8,683 nucleotides of DNA from Actinomycetota bacterium (GTDB taxonomy: Bacteria; Actinomycetota; Thermoleophilia; Solirubrobacterales; Solirubrobacteraceae). The stretch covers positions 1 to 8,683 of the forward strand of contig SYBY01000117.1 of assembly GCA_005788585.1 (NCBI GenBank). Reading direction: 5' to 3'. The first letter of the stretch is position 1. Each line of letters opens with the position of its first letter. The position numbers and the translations under genes were made by a program. Positions 5,914 to 8,683 of the stretch are shown one piece after another. A model generated the notes under the pieces. The model did not search any database and was not told the DNA's origin. It was given only the letters and a program-made list of their open reading frames with translations.

Positions 5914-6422
5914 ACCTCGCGATCATCTCGGACACCCACCTCGCCGCCGGCGCCGAAGCGGTCGAAGGGAGGCGCGGACTGCCGCCGGGCACCCTGGACC
6001 GGCTCCGTCGCGCGGACGCGATCCTCCACGCCGGCGATCTCATGCGCGTGCCCGTGCTCGACGACCTGCTGGCGCTCGGCCCGCCCGTCCACGCGATCCA
6101 CGGCAACGCCGACGACGAGGACGTCCGCGCCCGCCTGCCCGCGCTGCTCACGCTGGACTTCGAGGGGGTCCAGGTCGTCATGACCCACAACGGCGGGCCC
6201 GCCGCCGGCCGGCTCGAGCGCATGCGGCGCAAGTACCCCGACGCCGACGCCGTCGTGTTCGGGCACTCGCACATCCCGCTGCACGAGACCTCGGAGGACG
6301 GGGCCTTCCAGATCTTCAACCCGGGCAGCGCGGCCGACCGTCGTCGCGCGCCGAAGCACACGATGGGCGAGGCCGTGGTGCGCGACGGGGCGATCGCCTT
6401 CACCCTCGTGGAGCTGGACTGA
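5910..6422 (+). CDS. YfcE/MJ0936-type metallophosphoesterase
   Basis: A 170-residue calcineurin-like phosphoesterase of the small, cytosolic, two-metal type. All the metal motifs are in order: SDTH (Asp8, His10), AGDL (Asp43), HGNADD (Asn66), MTHNG (His93) and GHSHIP (His119, His121). Length matches stand-alone YfcE-like phosphodiesterases, which hydrolyse model phosphodiesters in vitro; the natural substrate is usually unknown. Between the first two motifs the loop GAEAVEGRRGLPPGTLDRL is typical. The ATG overlaps the preceding stop by 4 bases with no clear Shine-Dalgarno sequence, so it is likely translated by coupling. The tenA gene starts 1 base after its stop, and the GGAG serving tenA lies within its last codons. 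It could remove phosphate from a product of a neighbouring enzyme, but that is inference. Confidence 0.92.
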   Translation: MNLAIISDTHLAAGAEAVEGRRGLPPGTLDRLRRADAILHAGDLMRVPVLDDLLALGPPVHAIHGNADDEDVRARLPALLTLDFEGVQVVMTHNGGPAAGRLERMRRKYPDADAVVFGHSHIPLHETSEDGAFQIFNPGSAADRRRAPKHTMGEAVVRDGAIAFTLVELD

Positions 6423-6423
6423 C

Positions 6424-7110
6424 GTGGCCTGGCACGAGCGACCCGCCGGGAGCTTCACGGCGGAGCTGTGGGACGGGATCGGCGACGTGTGGGCCGAGAT
6501 CCGCAGCCATCCGTTCATGGCCGGGCTGACCGACGGGACGCTGGACCCGCGGTCGTTCGTCTTCTACGTCGTGCAGGACGCCCACTACCTGCGCGAGTAC
6601 GCGCGGGCGCTGGCGGTGTGCGGCGCGCGGGCGGACCGCGTCGAGGCGATCCGCATGTTCTGCGAGCACGCCGCCGGGGCGATCGCCGTGGAGCGGGAGC
6701 TGCACGAGTCGTTCTTCGCCGAGTTCGGCCTCTCCGAGGACGCGGTCGCGGCGACGCCCATGGCGCCGACGAACGTCGCGTACACGAGCTACCTGCTCAG
6801 CGCGGCCTACGGCGGGTCCTACGCCGAGGCGGTCGGCGCGGTCCTCCCGTGCTACTGGATCTACGCCGAGGTCGGCCGCGAGCTGCTGGCCTCCGGGTCG
6901 CCGGACGCCCGCTATCAGCGCTGGATCGACACCTACGGCGGCGACGAGTTCGCCGAGGTCGTGTCGCAGGTCCTCGATACGGCCGACGCGCTGGGCCCGA
7001 CGCTGTCCGCGGCCGACCGTGCTGCGGCGGCCGAGCGGTTCGCCACCACGAGCCGGTACGAGTGGATGTTCTGGGACATGGGGCTGCGCCGGGAGGCCTG
7101 GCCGGTCTGA
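6424..7110 (+). CDS. tenA: TenA-family aminopyrimidine aminohydrolase (thiaminase II)
   Basis: A 228-residue helical protein that hydrolyses aminopyrimidine breakdown products of thiamine, giving hydroxymethylpyrimidine for salvage (EC 3.5.99.2). It aligns by eye with Bacillus subtilis TenA at a constant offset of +8, keeping every catalytic-site residue I know: Asp52 in YVVQDAHYL (Bsu Asp44), Tyr120 in AYTSYL (Tyr112), Cys143 in LPCYWIYAEVG (Cys135, codon 6850-6852), Tyr171 in TYGGDEF (Tyr163) and Glu213 in YEWMFWDMG (Glu205). It is therefore of the cysteine-containing TenA_C class and probably active. The GTG start at 6424 follows a GGAG (6410-6413) at good spacing and lies 1 base after the previous stop. 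No TPP riboswitch and no other thiamine gene is visible; expression presumably follows the upstream promoter. It is the last gene of the operon, 93 bases before a LuxR-type regulator. Confidence 0.95.
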   Translation: MAWHERPAGSFTAELWDGIGDVWAEIRSHPFMAGLTDGTLDPRSFVFYVVQDAHYLREYARALAVCGARADRVEAIRMFCEHAAGAIAVERELHESFFAEFGLSEDAVAATPMAPTNVAYTSYLLSAAYGGSYAEAVGAVLPCYWIYAEVGRELLASGSPDARYQRWIDTYGGDEFAEVVSQVLDTADALGPTLSAADRAAAAERFATTSRYEWMFWDMGLRREAWPV

Positions 7111-7173
7111 TCACCCGCCACCCGGGCGAACCACTCACCCGGGGTGATTCGACACACCGGCGGTTGTGAACCG
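7110..7173. promoter_or_regulatory. Repeat-rich region before the LAL regulator
   Basis: The 8-bp word CACCCGGG occurs at 7119-7126 and 7136-7143, 17 bases apart. TCACCC-G-GGGTGA (7135-7147) is a perfect inverted repeat, ATCACCC (7110-7116) pairs with GGGTGAT (7142-7148), and CGGTT-GTG-AACCG (7161-7173) is a further inverted repeat. The region could be an operator for the regulator, a tenA terminator (no T-tract), or both. The rest of the gap to 7203 shows nothing recognisable. Confidence 0.33.
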
Positions 7174-7203
7174 GCCGCAAACGCCGCAGAATCCCGCGTT
7201 CGC

Positions 7204-8683
7204 TTGTTCCCGCAGACGAAGTTCCACCGGCCGCCCGTGCGCGCCGAACATGTCGAGCGCTCGATGCTCCTCGACGCCATCTCCCGCAGCGCCGCGCGGG
7301 TGGTGGTCGTCAGCGCGCCCGCGGGGTTCGGCAAGTCGACGCTGCTGGCCCAGTGGGCGGGGCGCGCGCCGGACGGCGACCGGGTCGCCTGGGTGTCCGT
7401 GGACCGCGACGACGAGGGCGCACGGCTGTGGCTCGCCGTCCTGACGGCGCTGCAGCCGATCGTGGGCGACGCGCTGGCCCCGGCGCTCGACGCCGCGGAG
7501 GCGCCCGACGCCGATCTGCGCGCAGGGGTGCTCATCGCGCTGCTCGACGCGCTGGCCGAGATCGAGGCGCCCGTGACCCTCGTCCTCGACGACCTGCACC
7601 TCGCGCTCGACGACCCCGGGACCCGGGAGAGCATCGACTGGTTCCTCGCCCGGCTGCCGCGGGCGCACAGCGTGATGATCGCGACGCGCCGCGATCCCGG
7701 GCTCGACGCCCTGGGCCGCATGCGGGGCCACGGCGAGGCGCTGGACGTCCGCGCCGACGACCTGCGCTTCGATCCCGACGAGGCCGGGCGGTTCCTGCGC
7801 GACGCGCTCGGCCTGACCCTCGGGGCGGAGGACGTCGCCGCGCTCGAGCGGCGCACGGAGGGCTGGCCGGCCGCGTTGTACCTCGCGGCGCTGCGCCTGC
7901 GCCTCGGCGACGCGCCCGACGACGTGGTCGAGCAGCTGCGCGCGTCCGACGAGGACCTCATCGGCGATCTGACCGACGAGGTGCTGCGCAGCTCGCCCGA
8001 GCACGAGCGGCGGTTCATCCTCGAGACCGCCGTCCTCGACCGCTTCAACGCGGATCTCTGCGTCCGCCTCCTGGGCGACACGCCTGCGACACGCGACGCG
8101 TTCACCAGCCTGACGCGGTCGTCGCTGCTGCTCAGCCCGCTGGACCGGTCGCGCACGTGGTTTCGCTGCCATCACCTGCTGCGCGACGTGCTGCGCAACC
8201 GCCTGCAGGCCGCGGACCCTCAGCGCGCCCGGGAGCTGCATGTGCGCGCAGGCGGGTGGTTCGAGACCGAGGGCGGGGAGGGGGAGCTCGTCGAGGCGAT
8301 GCACCACTACCTCGCCGCGCGCGACTGGGACCTCGCCGCCGAGCTGCTGACGTGCCACAGCATCCGCTTCGTGCAGTCCGGTGCCCTGGGCGGGCGGGCG
8401 CGTGAATGGCTGGCGCAGTTCCCGGCCGACGTCGTCGGCGGCGACGCGCGGCTGTGTTACGTCAGCGCGCTGCTCGCCGCGCTGGACGGCGACCGCGAAC
8501 GCCGTGACGGGTGGCTGCAGACAGGCGAGGCCGCGGGCTGGGCGGGGCCGATGCCCGACGGCACCGCGTCGTACGCGCTGGCGGCGCAGTGCCTGGAGGC
8601 GATGCTGTGCTTCGACGACCTCGGCGGCGCGGTCGCGGCGGCCCGCCAGGCGCTGGCGCAGCTGCCCCGCGGCGCGCCGGTGC
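7204..8683 (+). CDS. LAL/MalT-type LuxR-family ATP-binding regulator, 3' end missing
   Basis: A large STAND-class transcriptional regulator; only the first 493 residues lie in the window, against about 850-950 in the family. The N-terminus LFPQTKFHRPPVRAEHVERS matches the usual arm of these proteins. Walker A follows as APAGFGKSTLL (38-48), then Walker B VTLVLDDLH (124-132), the TRRDPGL sensor-like motif (161-167) and EGWPAALYLAALRLR. Next comes a winged-helix region ending WFRCHHLLRDVLRNRL, then helical-repeat (MalT/TPR-like) sequence to the edge. The C-terminal LuxR helix-turn-helix is expected beyond the window. Family members use ATP and an inducer to multimerise and activate transcription. 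The start is uncertain: TTG 7204 fits the family best, but the frame is open back to the tenA stop, with GTG 7144 as a longer alternative; neither has a good ribosome-binding sequence. The frame has no stop up to base 8683. Inducer and targets are unknown. Confidence 0.9.
   Translation, partial: MFPQTKFHRPPVRAEHVERSMLLDAISRSAARVVVVSAPAGFGKSTLLAQWAGRAPDGDRVAWVSVDRDDEGARLWLAVLTALQPIVGDALAPALDAAEAPDADLRAGVLIALLDALAEIEAPVTLVLDDLHLALDDPGTRESIDWFLARLPRAHSVMIATRRDPGLDALGRMRGHGEALDVRADDLRFDPDEAGRFLRDALGLTLGAEDVAALERRTEGWPAALYLAALRLRLGDAPDDVVEQLRASDEDLIGDLTDEVLRSSPEHERRFILETAVLDRFNADLCVRLLGDTPATRDAFTSLTRSSLLLSPLDRSRTWFRCHHLLRDVLRNRLQAADPQRARELHVRAGGWFETEGGEGELVEAMHHYLAARDWDLAAELLTCHSIRFVQSGALGGRAREWLAQFPADVVGGDARLCYVSALLAALDGDRERRDGWLQTGEAAGWAGPMPDGTASYALAAQCLEAMLCFDDLGGAVAAARQALAQLPRGAPV

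Noticed and set aside
6933..8358. Two minus-strand open frames of 407 codons each opposite tenA and the LAL regulator
   Set aside because: Ser/Arg- or Arg/Ala/Gln-rich compositions with no motifs; they are shadows of the plus-strand genes.
7353..8405. Plus-strand open frame of 350 codons inside the LAL gene
   Set aside because: Arg/Ala/Gly-rich out-of-frame translation; the Walker A, Walker B and TRRDPGL motifs lie in the other frame, which has no stop to the window end.
1..8683. Mobile elements, CRISPR arrays, tRNA or rRNA genes, toxin-antitoxin or defence genes
   Set aside because: No spaced repeats, transposase motifs, cloverleaf-like sequences or defence domains were seen on either strand by reading.

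Overview
The window is GC-rich bacterial DNA (codon third positions almost all G or C) with very tight gene packing and several GTG or TTG starts. An EthR-like TetR repressor and a large MalT/LAL-type LuxR regulator also point to Actinobacteriota. A Thermoleophilia/Solirubrobacterales-like organism is my best guess, but that is an impression, not a demonstrated placement. I see no rRNA, tRNA, CRISPR array, insertion sequence or phage gene.

Layout. (1) Bases 1-81 are a low-GC stretch of unknown origin, joined to the 5'-truncated serine hydroxymethyltransferase gene glyA (82-1107). A pyridoxamine-phosphate-oxidase-fold flavoprotein follows 2 bases later (1110-1691). (2) A GT4 glycosyltransferase (1678-2703, minus) and a polyprenyl-phosphate sugar-1-phosphate transferase of the WecA/TagO/MraY superfamily (2763-3947, plus) diverge from a 59-base region holding a perfect 8-bp inverted repeat. 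Both suggest cell-envelope glycan synthesis. (3) An EthR-like TetR repressor (3949-4578, minus) diverges from a compact four-gene set on the plus strand: a small cupin (4631-5008), a secreted clan GH-A-like glycosidase (5005-5913), a YfcE-type metallophosphoesterase (5910-6422) and a TenA aminopyrimidine aminohydrolase (6424-7110). Their start and stop codons overlap by 4 bases twice, then lie 1 base apart, so they look like one transcript. (4) After a 93-base gap with short direct and inverted repeats, a LAL/MalT-type LuxR regulator begins (7204) and runs off the end.

How the parts may work together. The glyA/PNPOx-fold pair may share a promoter upstream of the window. The two glycosyltransferases may serve one surface-polymer pathway. 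The cupin-glycosidase-phosphoesterase-TenA operon under a TetR-family protein is the least conventional arrangement: each gene fits a known family, but the combination suggests no familiar pathway. I found no clear novel multi-gene system such as a defence island. The most rewarding leads are this operon, the inverted repeats in the two divergent promoter regions, and the abrupt junction at the left end.
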